From UBA2287 sp964479665 (GTDB lineage Bacteria > Bacteroidota > Bacteroidia > Bacteroidales > Tenuifilaceae), in contig CAYZNN010000004.1 of assembly GCA_964479665.1 (NCBI GenBank), forward strand, positions 82,357-146,356: 64,000 nt of DNA, written 5' to 3'. The notes beneath the pieces are model-generated. The model did no database searches. It was not told the DNA's origin and worked only from the letters and a program-made list of their open reading frames with translations. A program made the position numbers and the translations under genes. Below are positions 50,751 through 60,003 of the stretch, piece by piece (position 1 is the stretch's first letter; every line of letters begins with the position of its first letter).

Positions 50751-52100
50751 TTAAGGTACAATTCCAGTGTAATTAAAAGGGGTAATCGATTTCAATTCGT
50801 TTTTAACCGAATTTTCTAATTCTAGCGAGTCAATAAATGCATGAATCTCATCACGGGTAATGGGCCGATTGGTTCTTGTAAGAGTTTTAAGCATTTCGTA
50901 AGGATTCAAATACCCTTCTCGTCTGAGGATTGTTTGAATACCCTCAGCAATAACCATCCAATTACTTTCTAAATCTTGGTTTATAGCTGGCAAATTAATA
51001 ACAAGTTTGCTCAACCCTTTCTGAATTGACTGAACAGCTAACATGGTGTGAGCAATGGGTACTCCTACGTTACGCAGCACTGTACTATCAGTCAAATCGC
51101 GCTGAAGGCGCGACACGGGTAGTTTAGCTGCTAAATGCTCGAAAATGGCGTTGGCCATGCCCAAGTTGCCTTCAGCATTCTCGAAATCGATTGGGTTTAC
51201 TTTGTGGGGCATTGCCGAAGAACCTACCTCTCCCTCTTTCAGTTTCTGCTTAAAGTATTCCATGGAAATATAGCTCCACATATCGCGACACAAATCGATA
51301 AGTATTGTGTTTATGCGCTTGAAGTTATCGAAGGTAGCGGCTAAATTGTCGTAATGCTCAATTTGGGTTGTAACCTGTGAACGTTCGAGACCCAAAGTGC
51401 TATTTACAAATTGGTTAGCAAAATCGACCCAATCGACCGAAGGATATGCAACTGCATGTGCATTAAAATTCCCAGTGGCCCCTCCAAATTTAGCCGACAC
51501 CGGCACATCTTTAAGAAGATTTATTTGCCTATTCAACCTCTCGACAAACACTAAAATTTCTTTCCCTAGAGTTGTGGGTGAAGCGGGTTGACCATGAGTA
51601 CGAGCTAGCATGGGAATATTTGCCCATTGGTTGGCTAACCCCTTAAGTGAGTCGATTAATTCGTTTACGCTTGGGTAGTATATTATGTGCCCTGCCTCTC
51701 GAAGGAGCAATGGTACTGCTGTGTTATTAATGTCCTGCGAGGTTAGTCCAAAATGAACAAATTCCTTGTATTGTCCTAGACCAATCTGTTCGAATTTCTC
51801 TTTAATAAAATACTCAACAGCCTTAACATCGTGGTTAGTAACCCATTCTAATCCCTTCACTCTTTGCGCATCGTTGGTGCTAAAGCGTAAATGAATATTT
51901 CTTATAGTATCGAATGCTATAGGGTCGATGGATGAAAGTTGGGGTAATGGGATTTTGCAAAGAGCAATAAAATACTCTACTTCAACAAGTATTCGGTACT
52001 TAATGAGTGCATGCTCAGAGAAAAACCTACGCAAATCGACCAATTTGTCGGCATATCGGCCATCGATTGGGGATATTGCGGTTAGCGAGTTCAATTCCAT
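50751..52100 (-). CDS. purB: Adenylosuccinate lyase
   Basis: 449 aa from ATG 52100 (MELNSLTAISPIDGRYADK), the family's normal start; a start at 52163 would extend into the promoter. The fumarase/aspartase superfamily signature GSSAMPHKVNPIDFENAEGN is present. Two steps of purine synthesis: SAICAR to AICAR and adenylosuccinate to AMP. Length and the ISPIDGRY opening indicate the E. coli PurB type. Confidence 0.95.
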   Translation of the reverse strand: MELNSLTAISPIDGRYADKLVDLRRFFSEHALIKYRILVEVEYFIALCKIPLPQLSSIDPIAFDTIRNIHLRFSTNDAQRVKGLEWVTNHDVKAVEYFIKEKFEQIGLGQYKEFVHFGLTSQDINNTAVPLLLREAGHIIYYPSVNELIDSLKGLANQWANIPMLARTHGQPASPTTLGKEILVFVERLNRQINLLKDVPVSAKFGGATGNFNAHAVAYPSVDWVDFANQFVNSTLGLERSQVTTQIEHYDNLAATFDNFKRINTILIDLCRDMWSYISMEYFKQKLKEGEVGSSAMPHKVNPIDFENAEGNLGMANAIFEHLAAKLPVSRLQRDLTDSTVLRNVGVPIAHTMLAVQSIQKGLSKLVINLPAINQDLESNWMVIAEGIQTILRREGYLNPYEMLKTLTRTNRPITRDEIHAFIDSLELENSVKNELKSITPFNYTGIVP

Positions 52101-52119
52101 AAACATACAATTAGAGCAG

Positions 52120-52150
52120 CAAAGATAGTAAACACTCACAAATAGCCAAC
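52120..52150 (-). promoter_or_regulatory. Probable purB promoter
   Basis: Minus strand GTTGG (52150-52146), about 18-19 nt, then TATCTTTG (52127-52120), matching TAnnTTTG. It ends 20 nt before the ATG at 52100. Confidence 0.5.
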
Positions 52151-52306
52151 TATAATTAAGCAAACACTATCGGCCATTTTAAAGCATATTTTTTGTTAAT
52201 TCTCTTTTAGTTTAATAATAACCAAAAAGTTATTTTACTACCTTCGTGCCCTGAACCAATTGCAACCCCATTTTCAACTCCAATAAGGAACCCGAGGGCG
52301 ATAGTT

Positions 52307-53071
52307 ATGCGTACACGCTTAAACGTATCGGCAGTATCGTACTTAAACACCGTACCCTTTGCATACGGGCTTCGGCAGCCAATGGTATGCGGTAGCATAA
52401 ACCTGTCATTAGATTACCCAGCCGAGTGCGCACGCAAATTGAGGTATGGAAATGCTGATTTGGGGTTAGTTCCAGCAGCCATTTTAAACGACTCGAAAAA
52501 TTATAGAATCATTGGCGATTTTTGTATTGGGGCAAATGGGAAGGTAAGAACCGTGACGCTTTTCAGCAACTCGCCCCTCGAAAGCATTAAACGAATTCAT
52601 CTCGACTTTGAATCGAGAACATCAGTGCTTCTTGTGAAGGTATTGGCCAATGAATTCTGGAACAAATCGTTCGAATGGGTAAGTACAAACCCAAGTTTCA
52701 GTCATAGGAACCTTTTGAACAATGAAGGTTTTGTTGCCATTGGCGACAAAGTTTTCGGTTTGGAAAGAGAATTTAAATTTATATACGACCTCTCCGAGGA
52801 GTGGAAAAAGATGACGGGCCTTCCCATTGTATTTGCAGCATGGATAGCCAATAAAACTATCGGTAAGCAATTCACACTGCTATTTAACAAAGCCCTCGAA
52901 CATGGAGTTTTACATATACCCGAAGCGCTGAAAGAAAGCAGCTGGCAGGGGTTGTCCTATAATGAATCATTACACTATTTAACTTACAACATTTCCTACT
53001 CTTTAAACTATGATAAATTAACGGCCCTGAAACTTTTCCTGAAGTTGGGGAAAAAGGTTGCCCCCGGTTAA
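52307..53071 (+). CDS. mqnA: Chorismate dehydratase MqnA (futalosine menaquinone pathway)
   Basis: 254 aa. N-terminal VSAVSYLNTVPFAYGL, YGNADLGLVPAAI and the central RTSVLLVKVLANEFW are the MqnA/D signature regions of this periplasmic-binding-like fold. Catalyses dehydration of chorismate to 3-[(1-carboxyvinyl)oxy]benzoate, the first step of the futalosine pathway. mqnB-E are not in the window. Pairs with the UbiA-like gene at 32281-33162. Confidence 0.88.
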   Translation: MRTRLNVSAVSYLNTVPFAYGLRQPMVCGSINLSLDYPAECARKLRYGNADLGLVPAAILNDSKNYRIIGDFCIGANGKVRTVTLFSNSPLESIKRIHLDFESRTSVLLVKVLANEFWNKSFEWVSTNPSFSHRNLLNNEGFVAIGDKVFGLEREFKFIYDLSEEWKKMTGLPIVFAAWIANKTIGKQFTLLFNKALEHGVLHIPEALKESSWQGLSYNESLHYLTYNISYSLNYDKLTALKLFLKLGKKVAPG

Positions 53072-53131
53072 TTGGGCTTGCAACATGCAAGTTTAGGTAA
53101 CCCAATGTTTAACAATTAATACCGGACAACA

Positions 53132-54082
53132 ATGATTGCAATTTTCTATAAAGCATTTAATAAAATAGTTCACGAAATAGATGTTAACCGGTTAAAGGAG
53201 ATAGATTACGAGGATCTTCTTTGGATCGATTTAGCTTTCCCTACTCCTGTGGAAAAATCTTCCATTGAGGACTTTTTCGATGTTAATCTCCAAACACGCC
53301 AACAGGCTGAAGAAATTGAGAGTTCATCGCGATACTTCGAAACCGAAAACCTAATAACTGCAAACTCCAATTTTCTGATTCAAACTGGAGAAACCTATAT
53401 ACAGGAACCCGTTTCGTTTATTATGAAGGATGGCATACTCATTTCGGTTCGAAACATGGAGCTGAGAGCCTTTTCCGATACCATTAAGAGGTTTTACATC
53501 AATTTTAAAGCCTACCCCACAGGCTACCACATACTCATTGCCCTATTCGAAACCCGTATCGATCTGGATGCCGATTTGGTTGAAAATGTAGCCAAGGAGA
53601 TTGCTGTTTTAAGTCGCAGGCTCTCTATTGCCGACGATTTGGACGAAGAACTCATTCTTACCATTAATAAGTTTCAGGAAACCACCATGCTCATTCGCGA
53701 AAACATTATCGACAAGCAGCGTGTTATCAGCGGCATTTTGAAAAGCGAACGCTTCCCTAACGACACCTATCCCAAACTATCGATTATGATTAAGGACGTT
53801 GGATCGCTAATTAACCACACCGACTTCAGTTTCGAGAGGCTAGAGTACCTACAAGACACCTTCCTGGGTCTTATCAACATTGAACAGAACAAAATAATTA
53901 AAATTTTTACTGTTGTTTCGGTAGTTTTCATGCCCCCTACCCTAATTGCATCCATATATGGAATGAATTTCAGAATCATGCCCGAAATAGACTGGAAGTA
54001 TGGCTACCTTTTCTCGCTTCTATTAATGTTCGTTTCCAGCACGCTTACCCTTTTCATTTTCAAAAAGAGGAAATGGTTGTAG
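53132..54082 (+). CDS. CorA-family magnesium/divalent metal transporter
   Basis: 316 aa. N-terminal cytoplasmic domain (1-240), two C-terminal membrane helices with the family motif YGMNF between (about residue 275), followed by RIMPEID, and a basic C-terminal end FKKRKWL. The homopentameric channel imports Mg2+ or other divalent ions. Gap of 60 nt from mqnA and 42 nt to nfeD. Confidence 0.88.
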   Translation: MIAIFYKAFNKIVHEIDVNRLKEIDYEDLLWIDLAFPTPVEKSSIEDFFDVNLQTRQQAEEIESSSRYFETENLITANSNFLIQTGETYIQEPVSFIMKDGILISVRNMELRAFSDTIKRFYINFKAYPTGYHILIALFETRIDLDADLVENVAKEIAVLSRRLSIADDLDEELILTINKFQETTMLIRENIIDKQRVISGILKSERFPNDTYPKLSIMIKDVGSLINHTDFSFERLEYLQDTFLGLINIEQNKIIKIFTVVSVVFMPPTLIASIYGMNFRIMPEIDWKYGYLFSLLLMFVSSTLTLFIFKKRKWL

Positions 54083-54124
54083 GTAGTTACAAATACTTTT
54101 ATCAATCAACTAATAATTAACCAA

Positions 54125-55534
54125 ATGACCATCAATATCTTCACCAAGCTTACCTTACTCTTCGGATTACTTGTAGCGCTAAATTCAACAGCCCAAACCG
54201 ATTCGACTATAAAGTCCCCAACAAGGGTTTATAAAGTAAAAATAATGGAAAACATTTTGCCTGCGGCTTGGCGACAGGTGCAAAGAGGTTTTTCCGAAGC
54301 AACCGAAAAGAATGCCGATATTATACTGCTACATTTAAATACCTATGGAGGTATGGTAGACATGGCAGATTCCATTCGCACTAAGATACTGAACAGCCCC
54401 ATACCCGTATGGGTTTTTATAGACAATCAGGCTGCTTCGGCAGGAGCGCTCATTAGCATTGCCTGCGATAGCATTTACATGCGCAAAGGAGCAAGCATTG
54501 GGGCTGCAACAGTGGTAGACCAGGGAGGCAATGTGGTACCCGACAAGTTCCAGTCGTTCATGCGGAGCACCATGAGGGCCACCGCTGAAGCAAAGGGGAA
54601 GAAAAAGGTTTTTGAAAATGGTGATACCATTGAGATATGGCGTCGAAATCCAATAATAGCCGAGGCCATGGTCGATCCCTCTATATACATTGAAGGAGTA
54701 ATCGATTCGGGAAAAGTGCTCACTTTTACTACCGAAGAGGCCATTCTGAACGGTTACTGCGAGGGTAAAGCTGAAAACGTAGAAGATCTATTTGCACAGG
54801 CAGGAATTTCCAACTATGAAATGTATGAGTTCAAACCTACGCTTCTCGACCTAATTATTGGTTTTCTTACTAATCCCATAGTTTCTGGACTCCTAATAAT
54901 GTTAATAGTTGGCGGAATATATTTCGAATTACAAACTCCCGGCATTGGATTCCCTCTTGCAGCTGCAGCAACAGCAGCTGTTCTGTACTTTGCACCCCTT
55001 TATCTCGAAGGGCTTGCCGAGCATTACGAGTTGCTAATTTTTATTGTGGGCTTGGTGCTCATAGCTGTTGAAATTTTTGCCATTCCCGGGTTTGGAATTG
55101 CCGGTTTTTCAGGAATTGTATTAGTAGTAATAGGTTTAACGGCAGCCCTGATCGACAACGATATTTTCCGTGGGATACAACCCTTTTCGTGGAAACAAAT
55201 ACTTCAACCGATTGTTACCGTTACAGCTGCCCTTTTCTTAGGCTTACTAGCAGCAATAGCCTTAGGTCGAAAATTTTTCGACACCCCCCTTCTCCCGGGT
55301 CTTTCGCTCAAATCGACCCTGTCGGGTAGTGAAGGGTATGTAGGTATTGACCTTCACCAGAAGGACATGGTAGGAAAAATGGGAATTGCCAAAACCATGC
55401 TCCGTCCTTCGGGTAAGGTTGAAATTGATGGTGAAATTTTCGATGCCGTTGCAGAGGTAGGTCTTATTAACAAGGGGGCCAGTGTTAGAATAGTAAAAGA
55501 TGAAGCGGGTCAACTGTACGTTTCTATTATTTAA
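54125..55534 (+). CDS. NfeD-family membrane serine protease
   Basis: 469 aa. Signal peptide (to about residue 24, STAQ), then a ClpP-like domain with the LNTYGGMVDMADSIR and the nucleophile region DNQAASAGALISIACD, four or five membrane helices (about 240-400), and a C-terminal OB-fold NfeD domain (about 410-469). Full-length members cleave stomatin-type proteins. The stomatin partner is not adjacent here; a GNAT gene follows. Confidence 0.88.
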   Translation: MTINIFTKLTLLFGLLVALNSTAQTDSTIKSPTRVYKVKIMENILPAAWRQVQRGFSEATEKNADIILLHLNTYGGMVDMADSIRTKILNSPIPVWVFIDNQAASAGALISIACDSIYMRKGASIGAATVVDQGGNVVPDKFQSFMRSTMRATAEAKGKKKVFENGDTIEIWRRNPIIAEAMVDPSIYIEGVIDSGKVLTFTTEEAILNGYCEGKAENVEDLFAQAGISNYEMYEFKPTLLDLIIGFLTNPIVSGLLIMLIVGGIYFELQTPGIGFPLAAAATAAVLYFAPLYLEGLAEHYELLIFIVGLVLIAVEIFAIPGFGIAGFSGIVLVVIGLTAALIDNDIFRGIQPFSWKQILQPIVTVTAALFLGLLAAIALGRKFFDTPLLPGLSLKSTLSGSEGYVGIDLHQKDMVGKMGIAKTMLRPSGKVEIDGEIFDAVAEVGLINKGASVRIVKDEAGQLYVSII

Positions 55535-55548
55535 TTAGATTTTACACC

Positions 55549-55989
55549 ATGCAGCTTACCATTGATATATTCGACTATAAACCAATCGATTACGAAAACA
55601 TCATGCTGTTTTGGCAGCAAACGGGGCTTGGTGGTGCACAACGTGGCGACAATAGGCAAATTATTGAAAATAGCATTGCCATTGGTGGTAAACTTCTGAT
55701 AGCCAAAACAGAAAATGGCGAACTGGTTGGCACCTCATGGATGACATTCGATGGGCGGCGAATTCACCTGCATCATTTTGGTGTAAAACCCGAATTCCAA
55801 AGGCAAGGGGCTGGGAAAGTTCTTGCTGAAAAATCGTTGCTTTTTGCTAAGGAAAAAGGGTATCAAATTAAGTTAGAGGTACACCAATCAAACAAAGCAG
55901 CCATTGAGTTATATAAGAAATACGGGTTTACCTATTTGGGCGATTACGATGTATACATAATTAGAGACCTAAACGCTATTTCCCTTTAG
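55549..55989 (+). CDS. GNAT-family N-acetyltransferase
   Basis: 146 aa, the GNAT fold with the acetyl-CoA loop RQGAGKVL after the LHHFGVKPEFQ strand and the terminal NKAAIELYKKYGFTYLGDY. Substrate unknown. It follows nfeD by 14 nt and its stop overlaps the convergent HAD gene by 4 nt. Confidence 0.88.
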   Translation: MQLTIDIFDYKPIDYENIMLFWQQTGLGGAQRGDNRQIIENSIAIGGKLLIAKTENGELVGTSWMTFDGRRIHLHHFGVKPEFQRQGAGKVLAEKSLLFAKEKGYQIKLEVHQSNKAAIELYKKYGFTYLGDYDVYIIRDLNAISL

Positions 55990-56816
55990 TGGTCCAAAAT
56001 ACCTGAAATCTCAATAGCGTGACTAAAGCCTGAATGGTCGTTATGCTTAACAATCGTGAATGTTTTTTTCAGATCGGTTGGTGCATTTTCAACAACATAA
56101 CTCTTGGGGTATGCATTTAACATATCGAGGTCGTTGTAGTCGTTACCAATGGCAACAACCTCGCACCTATTTATACCCAATTGGTTACAAAGCCAATTGG
56201 TTGCATTAGCCTTGGACACTTGGCTATTGAAAATTTCCATCCATATTGACTCGCCATCCAGCGGAGAAGTAACCCTAACTATCTTAAAACCATTTAACTT
56301 TTGCTTAAGGTACTCGAACCGTTCAACTTCAGGAGGCAAAACAACCACCAATTGAGTAATAGGCGATTGCAAATTGACACCAACCGCTAATGGACTGCAA
56401 TGATTTTCGTATATGCTAATTCGATTATGAAAATCGGGGTTATTGTTGCCCGAATCGTAATACAGGAACCGATGGTTCAGAGGAATTGCTTCGTGAACCA
56501 TAAAATCGGCACCTTCATTAACCAACACGTTTATAATACCTTGCCCATCAAGGGCACTAATTTCCGACTCGAGTAGAAGCTCCTTGGTACTCCAATTCAG
56601 AATTCCCGCGCCCGACGAAAATACCAAATAGTCGATTGGAAAATCGACAGTAGCTACCTTCTCAAACGAGTATGGAGACCGACCAGTTGCGACAACCCTA
56701 GCAATATTCATTTCACCCAACCTTATTAAGGTATTTCGGTTTTCAACCGATAGAGTACCTTTTGAACTCAGGAGGGTTCCATCTAAATCAGTAACAACCA
56801 ATGCGTTATGAATCAT
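55986..56816 (-). CDS. Cof-type HAD-superfamily phosphatase
   Basis: 276 aa from ATG 56816 (MIHNALVVTDLDG). Motif I VTDLDGTLL (Asp nucleophile), motif II ARVVATGRS, the C2B cap (about 80-190) and motif III/IV GNDYNDLDMLNAY are clear. Sugar phosphate or nucleotide phosphatase family; substrate not predictable. An upstream start at 56837 is possible but lacks conservation. Confidence 0.85.
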   Translation of the reverse strand: MIHNALVVTDLDGTLLSSKGTLSVENRNTLIRLGEMNIARVVATGRSPYSFEKVATVDFPIDYLVFSSGAGILNWSTKELLLESEISALDGQGIINVLVNEGADFMVHEAIPLNHRFLYYDSGNNNPDFHNRISIYENHCSPLAVGVNLQSPITQLVVVLPPEVERFEYLKQKLNGFKIVRVTSPLDGESIWMEIFNSQVSKANATNWLCNQLGINRCEVVAIGNDYNDLDMLNAYPKSYVVENAPTDLKKTFTIVKHNDHSGFSHAIEISGILDH

Positions 56817-57035
56817 TACCAAACATTTAAACCACAAAGAAACAAAAAGTTCTGATTATACGTTTTAATTAAAGTATAAACCGATTTCTCTCGGTACACG
56901 TTTGCAACACAGACTTCTAAATTTTGACCAATTTTTAATGGATTTTAATATTAATTGGAAGCTAAATATTTTTTAATTTCCATAATCTTTCACTATATTT
57001 ATAGCGTTATAAATAACTGATTAAACCCAATAGTT

Positions 57036-57299
57036 ATGACAAAAACAATCACATTCAACGAGCTGAGGAGGATAAAAGCGCAGCTGCCCGATGGTACTAT
57101 GCAACGAATTGCATCTACCCTTAATGTAAGGGTAGAAACTGTTCGGAACTACTTTGGAGGTACCGATTATGAAAGAGGAGAAGCGGTTGGATTTCACCGC
57201 GAACAGGGCCCCGACGGAGGAATTGTTACGCTCGATGACACCACAATACTCGACCTTGCCTACGAAATTTTAGAAAAGGAATCGAACGTGGTTATGTAA
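57036..57299 (+). CDS. Small HTH DNA-binding protein
   Basis: 87 aa. An N-terminal helix-turn-helix (about 5-40, LRRIKAQLPDGTMQRIASTLNVRVETVRNYFGG) and a short C-terminal helix. Similar small proteins are common in Bacteroidota and unassigned. Monocistronic: ends in a strong terminator. TATATTTA at 56994 is one base off the -7 consensus. Confidence 0.72.
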   Translation: MTKTITFNELRRIKAQLPDGTMQRIASTLNVRVETVRNYFGGTDYERGEAVGFHREQGPDGGIVTLDDTTILDLAYEILEKESNVVM

Positions 57300-57317
57300 T
57301 CAGTAACGGTTTAAAAC

Positions 57318-57359
57318 AAAAAGAAAAGGCAGAGAAAGGGTTTTCTGCCTTTTCTTTTT
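57318..57359 (+). terminator. Terminator of the small HTH gene
   Basis: 16-bp perfect stem (57318-57333 and 57344-57359) with a 10-nt loop, GGCAGA core and A/T ends. Its right end is directly followed by the next promoter element. Confidence 0.86.
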
Positions 57360-57366
57360 ACATTTG
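57359..57366 (+). promoter_or_regulatory. Promoter -7 element overlapping terminator
   Basis: TACATTTG, a full TAnnTTTG match, starting at the last base of the terminator. Ends 18 nt before ATG 57385, which therefore is the likely start. No clear -33 box: the expected position is in the hairpin loop. Confidence 0.5.
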
Positions 57367-57384
57367 CCAAAACCCTCTGAAAGT

Positions 57385-58230
57385 ATGAGCGCACTTTCCA
57401 ACACAATCAGCCAAATAGAACAGGATTGGTTGAACCCCATTTACAAGCACGTCGATTCACTTTTTTCGGGCACCAACCTACCCTCACACGACTCCGATCA
57501 CCACCTTAGAGTTTGGATTTTTTGCCGCAAGCTGCTTCTCGAACTCGAAAGTTCAGGAATAGAAATACCTACTGATACCGTTAGGCAATGCCTAATTGCC
57601 TGTTTCTTTCACGACACTGGGCTACTAAAGGATATTGGTGAAAACCATGGCACCGAAAGTAAACTGCTGTGCAAACTGTTTCTTACCGAGAATCCCCAAA
57701 TAGCAGTTGAAAACACCACCAACATGCTCGATGCTATTGAGAAACATGACGATAAAAGGGAGAAGAATTCGGAAGCCAGCAGTATTGAGGATATTATTAC
57801 CACGCACCGTTTAGTAACAACAGCCGACGACATGGATGCTTTTGGATACATAGGGATTTTCAGATATACCGAGATTTACCTGAAAAGGGGAATTCCTGCC
57901 GCACAGATTCCCCATAAAGTTATTGCCAACCTTAAAGGTCGTTTCAATAATTTTTGGCTAAGCTATTCGCTGTTGCAAAAACTAGCCGCACAACAAAAAA
58001 TTCGATATAATCAAACCCTCTCTTTTTTCACAAATCTCGATGCTTCGGATGAAGAACACATGATGGTATTCAACATTTTAACCGAACAAATTGAGCAAAA
58101 AAATTCCGAACTGAATTCAATCACCTCTCAAGCGCTTAGTAAATCGGGAACTCCCTTTGTGGTTACATTTATGAATAGTTTAAAAAACGAGAATAGCATT
58201 GTAATACCGTTAAAAAAATTCATTAACTAG
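57385..58230 (+). CDS. HD-domain phosphohydrolase
   Basis: 281 aa from ATG 57385 (MSALSNTISQI); TTG 57364 would lie within the promoter. The HD motif is His in SDHHLRVW and FFHDTG (His-Asp), and Asp in TTADDMDAFG. Substrate class (nucleotide or cyclic nucleotide) is not determinable. Heads an operon with an M14 peptidase (9 nt) and a YhiN-like flavoprotein (3 nt). Confidence 0.8.
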   Translation: MSALSNTISQIEQDWLNPIYKHVDSLFSGTNLPSHDSDHHLRVWIFCRKLLLELESSGIEIPTDTVRQCLIACFFHDTGLLKDIGENHGTESKLLCKLFLTENPQIAVENTTNMLDAIEKHDDKREKNSEASSIEDIITTHRLVTTADDMDAFGYIGIFRYTEIYLKRGIPAAQIPHKVIANLKGRFNNFWLSYSLLQKLAAQQKIRYNQTLSFFTNLDASDEEHMMVFNILTEQIEQKNSELNSITSQALSKSGTPFVVTFMNSLKNENSIVIPLKKFIN

Positions 58231-58239
58231 AATTCCTAT

Positions 58240-60000
58240 ATGAAACGTTTCATCATATTGTACTTTACTACTGTTGGCTTTATATTATTCATTTTCATAT
58301 TAATTCACAAAACATCCTATGTAGGCGAAAAAATTCAGCTTCGCTACCACAAAAACTACAGTTTAACCTATTCCGAAGCCCTTGAGGCTTACAAATACCT
58401 CGACAAAAAGTATAAAACAGCAAAACTCATTGAGTACGGCCCAACCGATTTCGGCTTGCCGTTGCATCTGTTTGTCATTTCCAAACATGGCATTTTTAAT
58501 CCCACTCAACTGCACCAAAAAGGGCTTCGCGTGCTAATGGTTAATAACGGTATTCATCCGGGCGAGCCCTGCGGAATTGATGCCAGCATACAACTAGCTT
58601 ACGACATTCTTGAACAAAAAGACCAGCTATGGAGTTTGCTCGATAGCACAGTCATTTGCATTGTGCCAGTTTATAACATTGGCGGAGCCTTTAACCGATC
58701 GGCTTACAATAGGGCCAATCAGAATGGGCCACAAGAGCAGGGATTCCGAGCAAATGCCAAAAATTTAGATTTGAATCGCGACTTTGCCCCTATGGATAGC
58801 CGCAATGCCCGGTCGTTTGCCCAAATATTTCACCTTTGGAAGCCCCACTTGCTTATTGATACCCATGCCACCAACGGAGCCGATTACCAATACGTTATGA
58901 CCGTAATTGAACCCCATCCGCAAGGTTTACCACCCATGCTAGGCAACTTTTATGCAACTACAATGGAACCATTTCTATATCGCAATATGGAAAAGGTTGG
59001 TTACCCAATGGCACCCTACGTGGACCCAGTTGACGAAACACCTGAAAGTGGAATTGAGCAATACATAAGCACTCCTCGCTATACAACCGGATATGGTAGA
59101 ATGTTCAACACTTTAACATTTTTCACCGAAACTCACATGTTCAAACCCTTTCACGAAAGGGTATTGGCAACCTGCCATTTCATAAAAATATCCATGGAGT
59201 TTCTCAACTTGCATGGCAGTCAGCTGGCACTCAATAGGAATTTGGCCAACGAGTTTGTTAAAACTAAAGAAGAATATGTGCTACTCTGGGAGCTCGATTC
59301 GACTCGCGTTGAATCATTCAATTTCATGGGCTACGAAGCCGAACATATTGAAAGTAAAATAACTGGTTTTAAACGATTAAAGTATAACCGAGAAAAACCT
59401 TTCACCAAACCTATTCCTTACCTTCGCCATTACATACCAACGCTTAGCATAAAAAAACCACAGTTCTATATTATACCCCAAGCATGGCACGAAGTTATTT
59501 ATAGGCTAAGTTTAAATGGGGTTGCCATGCAACGTTTAACAAGAGACACCTCACTAATGGTTGAATCGTACTACATTGATAGTTATAAAACCCTTGAGCG
59601 ACCCTATAATGGCCATTACCTTCACCATAGCGTTAAAGTTCAAACCAAACAGCAAAAGGTTACTTTTTACAAAGGCGATTACTTGGTAACTACCAATCAG
59701 AGCTGCAACGAATACATTGTTCAAATGCTCGAACCCGAAGCTTACGACAGTTTTTTTGCATGGAATTTCTTCGACCCAATATTGCAACGTAAGGAGTATT
59801 TTTCGCCCTACGTTTTTGAGGATTATGCTGAAAAAATGCTGGCGGAGAACCCAGAATTAAAAAATGAGTTTGAAATGCGAAAGCAAACCGACATGCAGTT
59901 TGCCAGCAATGCCTATGCTCAACTCAATTTCCTGTACCAACGCTCGCCCTATTTCGAGCTTGGTTTTATGCGCTACCCAATATTCCGATACAATCCATAA
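58240..60000 (+). CDS. M14-family zinc carboxypeptidase, membrane-anchored
   Basis: 586 aa. One N-terminal membrane helix (about 4-22), then an M14 peptidase domain with zinc ligands IHPGEPCG (H106, E109) and THATNGADY (H209), the arginine in LDLNRDF and the catalytic Glu in FFTETHMF (E297). Probably faces the periplasm. A C-terminal region (340-586) has no known domain. Second gene of the HD/M14/YhiN operon. Confidence 0.85.
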   Translation: MKRFIILYFTTVGFILFIFILIHKTSYVGEKIQLRYHKNYSLTYSEALEAYKYLDKKYKTAKLIEYGPTDFGLPLHLFVISKHGIFNPTQLHQKGLRVLMVNNGIHPGEPCGIDASIQLAYDILEQKDQLWSLLDSTVICIVPVYNIGGAFNRSAYNRANQNGPQEQGFRANAKNLDLNRDFAPMDSRNARSFAQIFHLWKPHLLIDTHATNGADYQYVMTVIEPHPQGLPPMLGNFYATTMEPFLYRNMEKVGYPMAPYVDPVDETPESGIEQYISTPRYTTGYGRMFNTLTFFTETHMFKPFHERVLATCHFIKISMEFLNLHGSQLALNRNLANEFVKTKEEYVLLWELDSTRVESFNFMGYEAEHIESKITGFKRLKYNREKPFTKPIPYLRHYIPTLSIKKPQFYIIPQAWHEVIYRLSLNGVAMQRLTRDTSLMVESYYIDSYKTLERPYNGHYLHHSVKVQTKQQKVTFYKGDYLVTTNQSCNEYIVQMLEPEAYDSFFAWNFFDPILQRKEYFSPYVFEDYAEKMLAENPELKNEFEMRKQTDMQFASNAYAQLNFLYQRSPYFELGFMRYPIFRYNP

Positions 60001-60003
60001 TTT

